The notes under the pieces are model-generated. The model did not search any database. It saw only the letters and a list, made by a program, of their open reading frames with translations, and was not told the DNA's origin. Shown piece after piece: positions 34,401 to 41,814 of a DNA stretch of 47,838 bases. The first letter of the stretch is position 1. Each line of letters begins with the position of its first letter. The stretch lies in NCBI GenBank assembly GCA_035471785.1, contig DATIPQ010000093.1:1-47838 (forward strand). The letters run 5' to 3'. The translations under genes and the position numbers were made by a program. The DNA is from Acidobacteriota bacterium (lineage in GTDB: Bacteria; Acidobacteriota; UBA6911; RPQK01; DATIPO01).

Positions 34401-35017
34401 CGTGCGCCGGGGGTGTTGATGAAGGGGTTGTCCGGCGGGATCAGTGAAGGACGGTCTACGTCCAGGCGCAGCATCGACCCCAAGATCTCGCTCAGATCCT
34501 GGGCGTTTTCGTCCGGGTCTCCGCCTCCGCCGCCGTCTCCCAGTCCCAGGTATAGCATGCCGTCGGGACCGAAGGCCAAGGTGCCGCCGTTGTGGTTGCG
34601 CTGGGGCTGCTCAATCGTCAGCAGCAAAGTCTCGGAGGGCGAGGCCCGGTCAGGACTGTTCGGCGAGCGGCCGTATTCGGCCAATACGGTCCGCTGAGAT
34701 CCCGTCAAGGGGCTGTAGTAAACGAAAAACCGTCCGTTGTCCCGGTAATCGGGATGAAAGGCCAGACCCAGGAATCCGAATTCGCCATCGGTGCGAACCT
34801 GGTCGGAAATATCCAGGAAGGGCTGGCTCAAGACTTGTCCGGCCTTCCAGATACGGATGCGTCCACCCCTTTCCACGATGAAGAGCCGTTCCGATCCGTC
34901 GCCGGCGTGGGTCATGAATACAGGTTGATTCAAACCTTGGACGAGAGGGACCAGGTCCTGGGCCTGCAGCGGCAGCGAGAGGATGACGGCCACGGCTAGA
35001 TAGGAAAAAATACGCAT
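31448..35017 (-). CDS. Large secreted PQQ-type sugar dehydrogenase with DUF11-like repeats
   Basis: The product has 1189 residues with a signal peptide ending near residue 19 (MRIFSYLAVAVILSLPLQAQ). Residues about 22-365 form a GSDH/HHIP-type beta-propeller: GLNQPVFMTHAGDGSERLFI, FGFLGLAFHPDYRDNGRFFV, the active-site-like RNHNGGTLAFGPDG, and YGLRNPFRFSFDRQSGRLFL. Three DUF11-like beta-sandwiches follow (about 368-735; for example LTVEKSHSGTFRVGETGEF). Next comes an Asp-rich calcium-binding-like stretch (DGDGDGVPDSQEDA). The C-terminal third resembles the small secreted protein at 11315-12076 (PVAVLGLRQND). It probably oxidises sugars or aldoses outside the cytoplasm. No anchor motif is seen at the C-terminus (QPSPAPSSDK). 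Confidence 0.88.
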   Translation of the reverse strand: MRIFSYLAVAVILSLPLQAQDLVPLVQGLNQPVFMTHAGDGSERLFIVERGGRIRIWKAGQVLSQPFLDISDQVRTDGEFGFLGLAFHPDYRDNGRFFVYYSPLTGSQRTVLAEYGRSPNSPDRASPSETLLLTIEQPQRNHNGGTLAFGPDGMLYLGLGDGGGGGDPDENAQDLSEILGSMLRLDVDRPSLIPPDNPFINTPGARGEIWAYGLRNPFRFSFDRQSGRLFLGDVGQNRFEEVDIIERGQNYGWDIVEGDSCFEPMSGCDMSGLTPPIHVYPRDDGRSVTGGYVYRGQRFPFLRGRYIFGDFTSGRIWALRELQNGTWTRTTLFNRDDIALASFAEDEAGELYVVDLTGRIFQLAEDGPDLTVEKSHSGTFRVGETGEFRVLVVNQGVVSTRSPITLEDSLPEGVTLNRIQAPSWTCSNQGQDVSCTRQLALGPGETSLVRIFVDVQLSAIPRVINRASVDTDDDVNPANNSDSDTASVLGQVDLSLAGEADLPFLPGIEAAYLLVVRNHGQAATLQPVALTAEFTEGVTPLAADGVNWACQLSASSAQCSLGPPLIPDAERTLKLSVMLEPEVLSPVEASFLLDSPEDDNPDNDSLTLQTPVQEPVNLSVQARLEHPLRPGQQTQLAIRLSGQTARDVVALVTAELPPGLEFVSTQSGGWSCTPNNPVLCQSSQSIDAPDPQEPERLDLTLQVSPQASGLLLNRVLLEADFDAFLPDNESLQAVAVAQPDDGDGDGVPDSQEDAAWPQGDGNGDAVADRLQSRVASLRTAEDIPVTLVTQGAALALVAAQDDSQLDLRQLNGVDSPMGSFDFSLVDLDPPASVGGAGQSGVFVISDRNLGNQAFLFSQDGGPRTQLPFPRPAGQEGAEIGTHSIFLALIDGGTFDADSRQNGVITVQDLASGRADDAPRIRFFPQVGDGTPHPIRFQTEINLLNTGGQQTARLDLRQASSEAMPLLLQEIGRESQLDIALAEGGTFTVQSDGSGDARDSSLQTGYARLVALPSVETVLVFRRSDARQEVILYEAGIPATRSLQEATLFVDSLGGRQTGVAILNPPEVIASQGDSFSTPQVPSLAAEVSLELRGLDFQLLAQTTLALADGEQRAAFLEELFDQSTPSPAENLQGLLLIRSDRPVAVLGLRQNDRPGVEFPDDVATLAPLPVAESVFQPADQPSPAPSSDK

Positions 35018-35115
35018 CGATCTCTATTCTTACATGAGTCGCGGCCGTGGCCTTAGGATTTCTTGGTTGTTCCTGGCGATGGACCCGGTCGCGGGCCTCT
35101 GCTAAGGTTTTGCAG

Positions 35116-35664
35116 ATGTCCGACAAGCGAGAGGGCCTGCTGGTCTGGATGGACTTGGAGATGACGGGCCTGGATCCCGACAAGGAACGCATCATCGAAA
35201 TGGTCACGCTGGTGACCGACGCTCAACTGAATATCGTGGCTCGAGGTCCCGAACTGGTGATCCATCAGTCCGACCGGCTGTTGGCGGCCATGGACGATTG
35301 GAATCAGAGGCACCACGCCCAATCGGGGTTGATCGAGCGGGTGCGCGCCTCAACCCTCAGCGAAGGGGAGGCCGAACGGCGCACGCTCGACTTCCTGACT
35401 CCTCTGTGCCAGCCCCGCAGCGCTCCGCTGGCCGGCAACTCGGTCCATCACGACCGCCGCTTCCTGGCCCGCTACATGCCCCGCCTGGAGCAATTCCTTC
35501 ACTACCGCAACGTCGATGTCTCCACGGTCAAGGAACTGGCTGCCCGCTGGTACCCCGACATCTTCAGCCAGGCGCCCGAGAAGTCCAAGAACCATCGCGC
35601 CTTGGATGATCTTCTCGAATCGATCGAGGAACTCAAGTTTTATCGCCGCAATATTTTTGCCTGA
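35116..35664 (+). CDS. orn: Oligoribonuclease
   Basis: This 182-residue 3'-5' exonuclease degrades short RNAs and pGpG, the last step of c-di-GMP breakdown. The start at 35116 gives MSDKREGLLVWMDLEMTGLD, the family N-terminus; the frame is open upstream but unrelated. The DEDDh catalytic residues are visible: Asp and Glu in WMDLEMTG, Asp in HHDRRFL near residue 114, and His and Asp in HRALDDLLESIEEL near residue 160. The length matches E. coli Orn (181). It is divergent from the dehydrogenase gene across about 100 bp that must hold promoters for both. Confidence 0.96.
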   Translation: MSDKREGLLVWMDLEMTGLDPDKERIIEMVTLVTDAQLNIVARGPELVIHQSDRLLAAMDDWNQRHHAQSGLIERVRASTLSEGEAERRTLDFLTPLCQPRSAPLAGNSVHHDRRFLARYMPRLEQFLHYRNVDVSTVKELAARWYPDIFSQAPEKSKNHRALDDLLESIEELKFYRRNIFA

Positions 35665-35783
35665 CACCGTCGGGTCTCCTGCCTGCCCTTATCAGGCCGC
35701 GATGATAATCTAAAAAGGTCGCGAAGAAGCACCCCGGCTTCTTCACGCAGGCACCCATTCACGCAGGATTAAGGGAGTTGGCC

Positions 35784-36578
35784 GTGCGGCAGTATCTTGA
35801 CTTCATGCAGCAGGTGCTCGATGAGGGCGTCCGCAAGGACGACCGCACCGGAACCGGTACCCTCAGCATCTTCGGCCACCAGATGCGCTTCGACCTGCAG
35901 CAGGGATTTCCCTTGCTGACCACCAAGACGGTTCATCTCAAGTCCATCATCCATGAGCTGTTGTGGTTTCTGCGGGGAGATACCAATATCCGCTACCTCG
36001 CCGACAACGGCGTCACCATCTGGAACGAATGGGCCGACGAGGCGGGCGAGTTAGGACCGGTATACGGAGCCCAGTGGCGCTCCTGGCCGGCCCCCGGCGG
36101 AGGCACCATCGACCAGATCAGCCAGGTCGTCGAGCAGGTCCGCGACAACCCCGATTCGCGCCGCATCATCGTCAGCGCCTGGAACGTGGCGGAGTTGGAG
36201 AAGATGGCCCTGCCGCCCTGCCACCTGCTCTTTCAGTTCTATGTCGCCCAAGGACGCCTTTCTTGCCTGCTCTACCAGCGCAGCGCCGACATATTTCTGG
36301 GGGTGCCGTTCAATATCGCCTCTTATTCCTTGCTGACCCTGATGGTGGCTCAGGTCTGCGGACTGCGTCCCGGCGAGTTCATCCATTCTCTGGGCGACTG
36401 CCACCTTTACCTCAATCACCTGGAGCAAGCCCGCACCCAGCTTTCCCGCACGCCCCGTCCCCTGCCTCGCATGGAACTCAATCCCGACGTGAAGTCCATA
36501 TTCGACTTCCGCTACTCCGACTTCACCCTCCACGACTATCATCCACACCCGCGCATCAAAGCCCCGGTGGCGGTTTGA
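35784..36578 (+). CDS. thyA: Thymidylate synthase
   Basis: This enzyme makes dTMP from dUMP with methylene-tetrahydrofolate. The GTG at 35784 is chosen over TTG 35778 because AAGGGA at 35771-35776 is then well spaced and the product [15 protein letters not shown] aligns with known ThyA N-termini and has exactly 264 residues, as in E. coli. The catalytic Cys is in [14 protein letters not shown] near residue 146. [12 protein letters not shown] binds phosphate. [16 protein letters not shown] holds the conserved Asp and Asn ligands of dUMP. folA follows after 2 bp, the classical pairing that recycles the dihydrofolate made here. Confidence 0.97.
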   Translation: MRQYLDFMQQVLDEGVRKDDRTGTGTLSIFGHQMRFDLQQGFPLLTTKTVHLKSIIHELLWFLRGDTNIRYLADNGVTIWNEWADEAGELGPVYGAQWRSWPAPGGGTIDQISQVVEQVRDNPDSRRIIVSAWNVAELEKMALPPCHLLFQFYVAQGRLSCLLYQRSADIFLGVPFNIASYSLLTLMVAQVCGLRPGEFIHSLGDCHLYLNHLEQARTQLSRTPRPLPRMELNPDVKSIFDFRYSDFTLHDYHPHPRIKAPVAV

Positions 36579-36580
36579 AC

Positions 36581-37078
36581 ATGACCATTTCCATCATTTC
36601 AGCCATGGCCCGCAACCGCGTCATCGGAGTCGACAACGATCTCCCCTGGACTCTGCCCCGCGACATGCGCCGTTTCAAGCAAAAGACGCTGGGCCACCAT
36701 CTCATCATGGGACGCAAGACCTATGAATCGCTTCAGGTTCCCCTGCCCAACCGCCCCCTTATCGTCCTCACCCGCAACCCCGATTACCGGCCCCGAAACG
36801 CCCGCGTGGCCCATTCGATGGACGAGGCGTTGCAACTGGTCGAGAACGACGACGAAGTCTTTATCGCGGGCGGCGAGAACATCTATCGCGAGGGCCTGAA
36901 GGTAGCCGACCGCCTCTACCTGACCCTGGTAGAGGGCGATTTCGAGGGCGATGCCTACTTTCCCGAGTTCGATCTCTCGCGCTGGAAGCTGGTCAACGAG
37001 GAACGATACGACGACCCCGAGGCCACCTGCCCTTTCCGTTTCCTCGACTACCTGCGGCTGCGGGCCGATCAGGTTTGA
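36581..37078 (+). CDS. folA: Dihydrofolate reductase
   Basis: The product has 165 residues starting 2 bp after thyA. It reduces dihydrofolate to tetrahydrofolate with NADPH. Motifs are MTISIISAMARNRVIGVDND, then LPWTLPRDMRRF (the active-site acid is Asp in PRDMRRF), MGRKTYESL (NADPH pyrophosphate binding), RPLIVLTRNPDY, FIAGGENIYREGL (Gly-Gly cofactor loop) and the C-terminal YFPEFDLSRWKLV. A frame open further upstream lies inside thyA and is not used. Overlapping roles with thyA and likely co-transcription make this a folate-cycle operon. Confidence 0.97.
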   Translation: MTISIISAMARNRVIGVDNDLPWTLPRDMRRFKQKTLGHHLIMGRKTYESLQVPLPNRPLIVLTRNPDYRPRNARVAHSMDEALQLVENDDEVFIAGGENIYREGLKVADRLYLTLVEGDFEGDAYFPEFDLSRWKLVNEERYDDPEATCPFRFLDYLRLRADQV

Positions 37079-37127
37079 GTCCGCCGGCGCTCTCGATGCC
37101 CGCCCGACTGCGCGTTACAATGCCGCC

Positions 37128-37619
37128 ATGTCGAGAGAACTGGGGACGCGCATACCTTCCGATCTGGCAGGACGGATCAGCAGTCCAGAACCGGCTGCCA
37201 AAGCTGTGCCCCTGATCAGTCTTGATGGACAGGGGTTTCCGCACGTGGCCTTGCTTTCTTATTTCGAGATTTTTCTGCTGCGCGAGCAGGTTTACTTCTT
37301 CATCCAGTCGGCCAGCCGCACTGCCAGGAATCTGGAAAGAGCCCAGAAATGCACCCTCATTTTCGCCCACCGGGACTTCATCTACTACCTCAAGGGGCGG
37401 GTGCGCCGAGTGGGTGTGCGCCTGCCCCAGACGCTCTACAGGATTGAAACGGCAAGCATCAGCGAAGATTTTCCCGCCGCCGACGAGAGCGAGGCGGTGC
37501 TGACTTCGGGAATCCGCTTCCATTCCGATGCCGAAGACACCCGGCGGCGCCTTCGGCTGCGTTCCGATATGGTGGAATTTGCCACCGAAGAGGAAAGGCA
37601 GAAAGGAAAGAAGCCTTGA
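37128..37619 (+). CDS. Pyridoxamine-5'-phosphate-oxidase-like flavin-binding protein
   Basis: The product has 163 residues. ATG 37128 is chosen because the sequence from there reads as a complete split-barrel: VPLISLDGQGFPHVALLSYF, then EQVYFFIQSASRTARNLERA and CTLIFAHRDFIYYLKGRVRR. This is the pattern of PNPOx-like and heme/F420-binding split-barrel proteins, in which the strand pair around S-A-S-R-T-A-R-N contacts the cofactor phosphate. The substrate is unknown. It overlaps the next gene's start (TTGA), so the two are coupled. A true PdxH would be longer (about 210 residues), so it is not called pdxH. Confidence 0.75.
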   Translation: MSRELGTRIPSDLAGRISSPEPAAKAVPLISLDGQGFPHVALLSYFEIFLLREQVYFFIQSASRTARNLERAQKCTLIFAHRDFIYYLKGRVRRVGVRLPQTLYRIETASISEDFPAADESEAVLTSGIRFHSDAEDTRRRLRLRSDMVEFATEEERQKGKKP

Positions 37620-38530
37620 GCCAGGACAGCGCACCCTCCCGCCTGCGCATCGCCGTGGTGCTCAGCTTCGGCCTGTTGGCGATTTCATCGGGCTCGATTC
37701 TGGTCCGCTTTTCCCAGGAGGCTCCCACCTTGACCATAGCCTTCTATCGCCTGGCGCTGGCTGTGCTGATCTTGAGCCCCTTTTACTGGCACGCCCGCCG
37801 AAAAGGTTCCAGCCAGCAGGGCATCAGGGACTCAAGGGTTTTGATCGTGGTGGCCGGACTGGCACTGGCCCTGCACTTCGCCTTTTGGTTCGCCTCCCTG
37901 CGCTATACCTCGGTGGCGGTTTCGATACTTTTGGTCTACACGGCGCCCATCCCGGTGGCAGTCATTTCCTACTTCTGGTTCGGCGAGCGCCTGACTGCCC
38001 TGGGTGGGGTCGGATTCGGCCTCACCTTCTTGGGCAGCGGCCTGCTGGTCTTCCACGACCTGGAGGCTCAAGGGGGGTGGACCGGAGCCCTGCTGGCCCT
38101 GGCCGGCGGAGCCGCCTTCGCCGCCTACCTGGTGCTGGGCAGGCGCCTGCGCCAGGGACGCGCCCTGCTTGAGTACGTGCTTCCCACCTACGCCTCCGCC
38201 GCCCTTTTCTTGGCCCTGGGGGTGGTGCTGGCCGGACTGCCTGTGAGCGGATTCGAGCCTTCGACCTATGCCGCCATGGCCCTGTTGGCCCTCTTTCCTC
38301 AGTGCCTCGGCCATACCTCTTATAACTGGTCCCTGCGCTTCCTTTCCGCCACCCTGGTTTCGCTGCTGGTGCTGGCCGAACCGGTGGTGGCCTCGGCCCT
38401 GGCCTATTGGATTCTCGATGAGCCGGTGACCGAGTTGATTTGGCTGGGCGGCCTCCTGGTGGGGACGGGTATCTGGTTGGTGGCCACTCGGGGGACGCAA
38501 ACCCAGGAGGTCACTCTTGAAACGCTCTGA
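37616..38530 (+). CDS. EamA/RhaT-family drug/metabolite transporter
   Basis: The product has 304 residues with ten predicted membrane segments in two EamA repeats. The first repeat includes GSILVRFSQEAPTLTIAFYR and RYTSVAVSILLVYTAPIPVA; the second includes LGHTSYNWSLRFLSATLVSL and LAEPVVASALAYWILDEPVT. The TTG start overlaps the upstream stop (TTGA) and has AAAGGAAAG about 7 bases away. These proteins usually export amino acids, nucleotides or other small metabolites; the substrate is not evident. The gene is coupled with the NUDIX gene downstream (14-bp overlap). Confidence 0.88.
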   Translation: MSQDSAPSRLRIAVVLSFGLLAISSGSILVRFSQEAPTLTIAFYRLALAVLILSPFYWHARRKGSSQQGIRDSRVLIVVAGLALALHFAFWFASLRYTSVAVSILLVYTAPIPVAVISYFWFGERLTALGGVGFGLTFLGSGLLVFHDLEAQGGWTGALLALAGGAAFAAYLVLGRRLRQGRALLEYVLPTYASAALFLALGVVLAGLPVSGFEPSTYAAMALLALFPQCLGHTSYNWSLRFLSATLVSLLVLAEPVVASALAYWILDEPVTELIWLGGLLVGTGIWLVATRGTQTQEVTLETL

Positions 38531-38969
38531 ATTTTCCACGGAGGCAGGCCGGGAAAGCGTGCAGGTGGCGGTTGCGGTCCTGCTCCACGGCAGCAATGTG
38601 TGGGTGCACAAGCGCCGCCGGACCGGGCATCTGGACGGGCTGTGGGAGTTTCCCGGAGGCAAGATCGAGGAGGGCGAGAGTCCCCTGCAGGCCTTGCTGC
38701 GTGAAGTCCGCGAAGAAACGGGGATTGAACTGCAGGGTGATGCCTGCCGGCCTCTGCGGGTCGTCCGCCATGACTACCCCCAGCGGCGGGTGGAGCTGCA
38801 CTTCTTTCTCTGCCCCTTGCGGACTGCCGGCGCCGCCGGGGGCGGACCAGGGAACTCCGCCCGTGAAGGCGAGGGTCGATGGGTGGGGATCGATGACCTG
38901 ACAGGCTTGTCTCTTCCCCGGGCCAACCATCCGGTGGTGGACGACCTGCAGCGTCTCTTCACACGCTAG
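38517..38969 (+). CDS. mutT: MutT-type NUDIX hydrolase
   Basis: The product has 150 residues. The TTG start at 38517 has a perfect AGGAGG at 38505-38510, six bases away. The NUDIX box is complete: GGKIEEGE, seven residues, then REVREETGI (residues about 46-70). VAVAVLLHGSNVWVHKRRRT and GLWEFPGGK are typical of MutT, which removes 8-oxo-dGTP from the nucleotide pool and so prevents transversions. A single amino-acid difference could shift the substrate to another nucleoside diphosphate derivative, so the symbol is likely but not certain. It ends the thyA-to-mutT block. Confidence 0.86.
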   Translation: MKRSEFSTEAGRESVQVAVAVLLHGSNVWVHKRRRTGHLDGLWEFPGGKIEEGESPLQALLREVREETGIELQGDACRPLRVVRHDYPQRRVELHFFLCPLRTAGAAGGGPGNSAREGEGRWVGIDDLTGLSLPRANHPVVDDLQRLFTR

Positions 38970-39137
38970 GGCCACCGGGTGCCAACAAGTTCACACACGA
39001 ATCAAGTTTCAGCGACCGCGCTGAAGGCTCGATTGCTCTCGGCGGTCTGAGGTTGCTCGCTACTGCAGTTCGTCAGGAGTTTTGAGCCACCCTGTCGCGT
39101 TATTCCACGCTTTCAGAAGATTCGACCGCAGGTCGCC

Positions 39138-39584
39138 CTAGCCCCACCACCCCCGCAGCCCGGCCAGGACCACCAGGACCAGGGCCATCACCAGGACCAG
39201 CAGAATTCCGTAGCGGAAGCGCGACTGTTCGGCCAGCTTGTCGAGCTTCTCGTCCCAGTCCTCGTCGTTGAGGGGATCGTTCTTGAGCACGCCTTCGGGA
39301 GCACCGACCTCGGTGGGGATGGGGCGCAGGTCGATGAGGCGCGGGAAGTACCAGAGCAAGGCGCCCAGAGCGACCACGAAAGCCACCACCCAGACCGCTC
39401 GGGGCGGCAAAAACACGATGATGGCCGTGGCCAGGATCACCACCAGCAGAACCATGAAGCGAAAATATCCCCAATGCACTGTGGGCTGGAATTCGTTGCC
39501 GCAGCGGGGACATTGAAAACTGCCCCGGCTGAACCAGGGATCGGTCCACAAACGGGTCTTGCAGAAGGGACATCTTTGGGCCAT
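39138..39584 (-). CDS. Small zinc-ribbon membrane protein
   Basis: The product has 148 residues. The N-terminus has two Cys pairs (CPFCKTRLW and CPRCGNEF) that would bind one zinc ion. Two membrane helices follow (MVLLVVILATAIIVFL; VVAFVVALGALLWYF), then a charged cytoplasmic stretch (LNDEDWDEKLDKLAEQ) and a third helix (YGILLVLVMALVLVVLAGL). No family is recognised beyond the zinc-ribbon. It lies 53 bp after the beta-lactamase-like gene on the same strand and may be co-transcribed. Confidence 0.78.
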   Translation of the reverse strand: MAQRCPFCKTRLWTDPWFSRGSFQCPRCGNEFQPTVHWGYFRFMVLLVVILATAIIVFLPPRAVWVVAFVVALGALLWYFPRLIDLRPIPTEVGAPEGVLKNDPLNDEDWDEKLDKLAEQSRFRYGILLVLVMALVLVVLAGLRGWWG

Positions 39585-39637
39585 AAGTCGTCACCCGAGG
39601 CCATGCCGCCGCCGGTTTTCAGGCTTGCTCCGAGGCG

Positions 39638-40819
39638 TCAAGGCAAGTCGCGCAAGGAAGCCGCAACCACAGAGGCTACCTTCTTGCGAAGCGAAACCAC
39701 GCTGCCTTTTCCGTCGGGATGGAGGCGGCTCGTCAACAGGATAACAAAGGTCCGGCTGGAAGGATCAATCCACAGCGAAGTTCCCGTGAATCCGCTATGG
39801 CCGAAGGACCCCTTGGGAAACAGGTCGCCGCGAACGGTGGCATAAGGGCTGTCGATGTCGAATCCCAGTCCGCGCAAGTGGGGCTGGCCCGGGGGCGTCT
39901 GGGCGGTGGTCATGGCCCGTACCGACAAAGGCGAGAGCACCCTGGCTCCGTCCAGGCTGCCCTGGTTGAGGATCATGGAGGCGAAACGGGCTACGTCGGC
40001 GGCGGTGGAGAAGAGTCCGGCGTGCCCGGCCACGCCCCCCATCCGGCGGGTGGTGGGGTCGTGAACCGTTCCCCTCAGCATTTGCCCTTCAAAAGGCTCG
40101 CTGGGCGCGATGCGGGCCAGCTTGTCGGCGCTCGGGTTGAAACCGGTATCCGTCATGCCCAGAGGCTCGAAAATCCGCTCCCGGCAGAAGTCCTGGAAGG
40201 GCAAGCCGCTGACCCGGCGCACGATCTCAGCCAGGAGAAAGAAATTAATGTCGCTGTAGATGAAGCGCTCTCCCGGCTCGGCCACCGGACGCTCGTCCAG
40301 ACCCAGCCGTATGGCGGTCTCGTAGCCCTCCCAGGGCTCGTCCAGATCGACGTCGGGCCGCAAGCCCGAGTAGTGGGTGAGGAGGTGAATGAGACGGATG
40401 GAATCTTTGCCATGAGCCTCGAATCCGGGCAGGTAATCCCTGACACGGTCGCTAAGGGCGATTTTGCCCTCCTCCACCAGCATCATGACGGCCGGGGCGG
40501 TGGCCATGACCTTGGTCAGGGAAGCCATGTCGAAGATGGTGTCCCGCGTCATCTCTTCTTGCTGCGGCTGCAGCGCCCGCACACCGTAGGCTTTTTCGAA
40601 GACGGTCTGGCCCCGCCAGGAAACCAGCACCACCGCTCCCCGCGCCTGCCCTTCGCCGAGGGCCTTTTCGATGACCTCGTCCAAGTGCCGCAAATGGCCG
40701 CGGGAAAGGGTGTAGTGGCCGTCTTGAGAGGGTGGCTGGGTGGCCGGAGTGCAGGCCGAGAGAAAGGCAACCAGGAGGAGTCGCGTCCACAAGCGCTTCT
40801 TTTTGGCCAGAGCCCGCAT
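39638..40819 (-). CDS. Class-C beta-lactamase-like serine hydrolase, lipoprotein
   Basis: The product has 393 residues from ATG 40819; a TTG three codons upstream has no support. There is a lipoprotein signal (LLLVAFLSAC, lipobox Cys near residue 23). The serine beta-lactamase/DD-peptidase fold shows SLTK near residue 100 (nucleophile Ser, Lys), YSDIN near residue 190 (Tyr, Asn) and HSGFTG near residue 340 in place of KTG. YPLTHYSGLR-type and GERFIYSDINFFLLAEIV stretches fit class-C esterases and EstB-like enzymes. It may act on peptidoglycan peptides, esters or beta-lactams; the native substrate is unknown. It is divergent from the cohesin gene. Confidence 0.86.
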   Translation of the reverse strand: MRALAKKKRLWTRLLLVAFLSACTPATQPPSQDGHYTLSRGHLRHLDEVIEKALGEGQARGAVVLVSWRGQTVFEKAYGVRALQPQQEEMTRDTIFDMASLTKVMATAPAVMMLVEEGKIALSDRVRDYLPGFEAHGKDSIRLIHLLTHYSGLRPDVDLDEPWEGYETAIRLGLDERPVAEPGERFIYSDINFFLLAEIVRRVSGLPFQDFCRERIFEPLGMTDTGFNPSADKLARIAPSEPFEGQMLRGTVHDPTTRRMGGVAGHAGLFSTAADVARFASMILNQGSLDGARVLSPLSVRAMTTAQTPPGQPHLRGLGFDIDSPYATVRGDLFPKGSFGHSGFTGTSLWIDPSSRTFVILLTSRLHPDGKGSVVSLRKKVASVVAASLRDLP

Positions 40820-40927
40820 CGATGGCAAGTATGGTGCGTGGGGTGAGAAATTTCAACATTTGATGACAGCTAGCTTGTCTATCCTGCATCCGGAGACCTG
40901 GCAACCGAGTGCTATCGATGGTTTTTT

Positions 40928-40967
40928 CCATTTGCGATTGGAAGTTTGTTGCGCTACCATTTGCGAT
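40928..40967 (+). promoter_or_regulatory. Candidate promoter flanked by 11-bp direct repeats
   Basis: TTGCGA (40932-40937) and TACCAT (40955-40960) are 17 bases apart, a plausible sigma-70 pair with 4 of 6 matches each. The 11-mer CCATTTGCGAT occurs twice (40928-40938 and 40957-40967), covering the -35 and straddling the -10. A protein binding both copies would sit on the promoter and could regulate the operon. The distance to the cohesin start is about 160 bp. Confidence 0.4.
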
Positions 40968-41079
40968 CAACGGATGAGTTCAGCCGAAATCGTGTAGCTG
41001 AGCGCCTTCGGTGCGTTTCGCTTCGCTGAAGACTTCGGAGGCCAGGGACTGCACTCGTGGCGGTCTGTGGCTTTCCTGA

Positions 41080-41102
41080 GGGAGCAAGGGTGGATTGCTC
41101 CC
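41080..41102 (+). promoter_or_regulatory. 5'-leader hairpin of the cohesin gene
   Basis: GGGAGCAA (41080-41087) and TTGCTCCC (41095-41102) form a perfect 8-bp stem with a 7-base loop, ending 25 bases before the ATG. No T-tract follows. It may stabilise or regulate the mRNA leader. Confidence 0.4.
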
Positions 41103-41127
41103 GTCGGGCCGGGCCCAGTGGGGAAGG

Positions 41128-41814
41128 ATGACCTTGAAAAATTTAGCCACGACTTTATCTCTTTCTCTCGCTCTTACATTAGCAATTGCCTCGTTAAGCG
41201 CCTCAGAGCCGGGTTCGGACAAGAAGATCAAGCCTCGCGGCGCCGCTCCGGGCGTTGTTCTGCAGGTCAACGGCGGCAACGGTTTTGTGGGCGGCACGGT
41301 AGACTACCAGGTAGTCGCCATGGGACTGCCGTCGGGCGCCACGCCCGCGCTGGGCGCCTATGACCTTCAGTTGGGCTTCGATCCCTTGCAGCTGGCCTTT
41401 CAGTCCATCTCCTTCGCGGACTCGCTGGGAGACGAGGGCCTGGGCGAAGCCTTCAGCTTGAGCGCCGACGGCGCCGGCACGGTCGATGCGGCGACGGTTT
41501 CCCTGCTGGTTCCGGCCACCTTGGTTACCCAGCAGCAAGGCGATCCCATTCCGCTCTTTACGGTCACCTTTCAAGCGCTGGCGGCGGGCACGCTTCCCGT
41601 CAGCCTGGCGCTGAACGCACCCGCCGGAGACCAGAACGGCGATCCCCTCGCGTCGCAGCAAGTGGGAGGAGAGGCCAATGTGTCGGCCGAGGCCCCCGTC
41701 ACCCAGATTCCCACCCTTTCCCAGTGGGGGCTGATCCTTTTCTCGGCCTTGCTGATGGGGGCCGGCCTCAAGCTCATGCAACGCATACGCAGCCGCGCCG
41801 AGGAGGTCCGATGA
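41128..41814 (+). CDS. Cohesin-like surface protein with IPTL-CTERM anchor
   Basis: The product has 228 residues from ATG 41128. TTG 41134 is better spaced from GGAAGG (41122-41127) and may be the true start. The signal peptide is MKNLATTLSLSLALTLAIAS, ending near residue 26. Residues about 37-175 show a cohesin-like beta-sandwich: VVLQVNGGNGFVGGTVDYQV, then LGAYDLQLGFDPLQLAFQSI and LFTVTFQALAAGTLPVSLAL. The C-terminus has the IPTL-CTERM sorting motif: IPTLSQWGLILFSALLMG and a basic end (RIRSRAEEVR). So it should be exported and held at the envelope. The next gene starts inside its stop codon (ATGA) and begins with a dockerin-like module, which suggests they are partners. Confidence 0.83.
   Translation: MTLKNLATTLSLSLALTLAIASLSASEPGSDKKIKPRGAAPGVVLQVNGGNGFVGGTVDYQVVAMGLPSGATPALGAYDLQLGFDPLQLAFQSISFADSLGDEGLGEAFSLSADGAGTVDAATVSLLVPATLVTQQQGDPIPLFTVTFQALAAGTLPVSLALNAPAGDQNGDPLASQQVGGEANVSAEAPVTQIPTLSQWGLILFSALLMGAGLKLMQRIRSRAEEVR

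Larger units (their letters stand above)
40820..41127. other. Divergent intergenic region upstream of the cohesin-dockerin operon
   Basis: This 308-bp region has no gene. It holds an AT-richer stretch (about 40845-40970) with a candidate plus-strand promoter and 11-bp direct repeats, and further right an 8-bp hairpin. Both are entered separately. The minus-strand promoter of the beta-lactamase-like gene must also be here but was not located. Confidence 0.55.

Noticed and set aside
37128-37619. Pyridoxamine-5'-phosphate oxidase pdxH
   Set aside because: The split-barrel pattern fits, but the protein is too short and lacks the C-terminal motif of PdxH; only a family-level call is justified.
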